From: Terana coerulea
Lineage: Eukaryota; Basidiomycota; Agaricomycetes; Polyporales; Phanerochaetaceae
Assembly (NCBI GenBank): GCA_024811115.1
Contig: JAKOGH010000199.1
Span: forward strand, 1 to 19,311
Length of the DNA stretch: 19,311 nucleotides
Direction: 5' to 3'
Of this stretch, positions 18,834 to 19,311 are shown in pieces; position 1 is the stretch's first letter; the number at the start of each line of letters is the position of its first letter. Below the pieces are notes generated by a model. The model was not told the origin of the DNA. It did no database searches and saw only the letters and a program-made list of their open reading frames with translations. The position numbers were made by a program, and so were the translations under genes.

Positions 18834-19311
18834 ATGGCGGGAACGCAGGCAGGCGGCACCCCAACCTCGCCATACACTGCCTCGCCGCCAACTCACATTG
18901 ACTTGCCTAAGCGGCGGCAGGGCTCCTCCCTCTCCTCACCTGGAAGCCAATCAGATCACACATTCCATACCCCACAGGGATCACCCTCTGTGGACCCTAG
19001 CGAGCCTTGGACAGAGTCCCCCTCCTCTGAGCAACCACCTGAATCTTCTTTGAGCAGAACCGCCGTGCACGATGAACCGGAGTCACAAGAAGAAACGACA
19101 TCTGCCGAACTTACACCCCTGCGAGCCCATTACCTGAAGGAACTTATCACGCTAGAGTTTCGTCGCGAACTAGGTGCTCTCACTACCGTACCCCAGAATA
19201 ATCAGTCCACGTTCTCCTACCTTGGACCCCCGTTTACGCCACCGCCAAAGGATGGACCGCAGCTCGATGTCCCCTTCATGCGCTTCATGTTCCGCAGGTT
19301 CATACTGTCCT
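18834..19311 (+). CDS. PX-associated (PXB-type) domain protein, N-terminal part
   Basis: The frame is open from ATG 18834 to the window end (159 codons plus one base), with no stop and no evident intron. The start has A at -3 and G at +4 and follows a CT-rich leader. Residues 1-91 are rich in S, P, T and E and probably disordered. From about residue 93 the sequence enters a conserved domain: LTPLRAHYLK, then E-F-R-R-E-L, then SYLGPPFTPPPKD (128-140), then DVPFMRFMFRRFI. I recognise this as the start of the fungal PX-associated domain, found N-terminal to a PX phosphoinositide-binding domain in large fungal proteins thought to act at endosomal or vacuolar membranes (the yeast YPR097W type). 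The PX domain and the rest lie beyond the window. The assignment rests on motif recognition and the precise role is unknown. This gene is unlike the rest of the window in having a clean, intact frame. Confidence 0.88.
   Translation, partial: MAGTQAGGTPTSPYTASPPTHIDLPKRRQGSSLSSPGSQSDHTFHTPQGSPSVDPSEPWTESPSSEQPPESSLSRTAVHDEPESQEETTSAELTPLRAHYLKELITLEFRRELGALTTVPQNNQSTFSYLGPPFTPPPKDGPQLDVPFMRFMFRRFILS

Overview
The window looks like nuclear DNA of a filamentous fungus, most likely a basidiomycete. The firmest evidence is at the right edge: a gene start (18834 to the window end) coding for a serine/proline-rich leader followed by the beginning of a fungal PX-associated domain, with the TYPICAL S-Y-L-G-P-P-F-x-P-P-P-K-D block. 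Candidate introns of about 47-110 nt (donors GTAAGT/GTGAGT/GTATGT, branch sites CTGAC/CTGAT, acceptors YAG) fit the same kind of genome. I see no tRNA, rRNA, CRISPR array, telomere repeat or transposase/reverse-transcriptase gene.

The layout is dominated by one large direct repeat, called R here. Copy 1 occupies 1-5978 (its left end may be cut by the window) and copy 2 occupies 9069-15626. Each copy is followed by a different unique segment: U1 (5979-9068) after copy 1 and U2 (15627-18833) after copy 2. The two R copies are clearly homologous end to end but differ by many substitutions (transitions prominent) and many 1-6 nt indels, so most long reading frames in R are broken between copies and R is probably mostly non-coding.

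R nevertheless has structure. Its minus strand carries an unusual run of 5' splice-site sequences paired with branch and acceptor sites, kept in both copies, downstream of a TATA-like box and a pyrimidine-rich leader. I read this as a candidate long, multi-exon, probably non-coding transcript. Exon-plus-intron modules within it are tandemly duplicated, and module number differs between the copies: module A (about 218 bp) is double in copy 1 and single in copy 2; module B (about 260 bp units within a 739-bp block) is expanded only in copy 2.

U1 starts with a protein-coding gene of unknown family (ATG at 5980, two nucleotides beyond the shared sequence) and a second set of coding exons ending at 7633; the two may be one gene. 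The rest of U1 has only weak coding signs. U2 is very GC-rich. It holds a plus-strand series of intron-like signals, a 274-bp exon-plus-intron tandem duplication, a degenerate array with roughly 160-bp spacing, and a candidate minus-strand gene divergent from the PX-associated gene. Functional links between these parts are inference; only the PX-associated gene can be assigned to a family.
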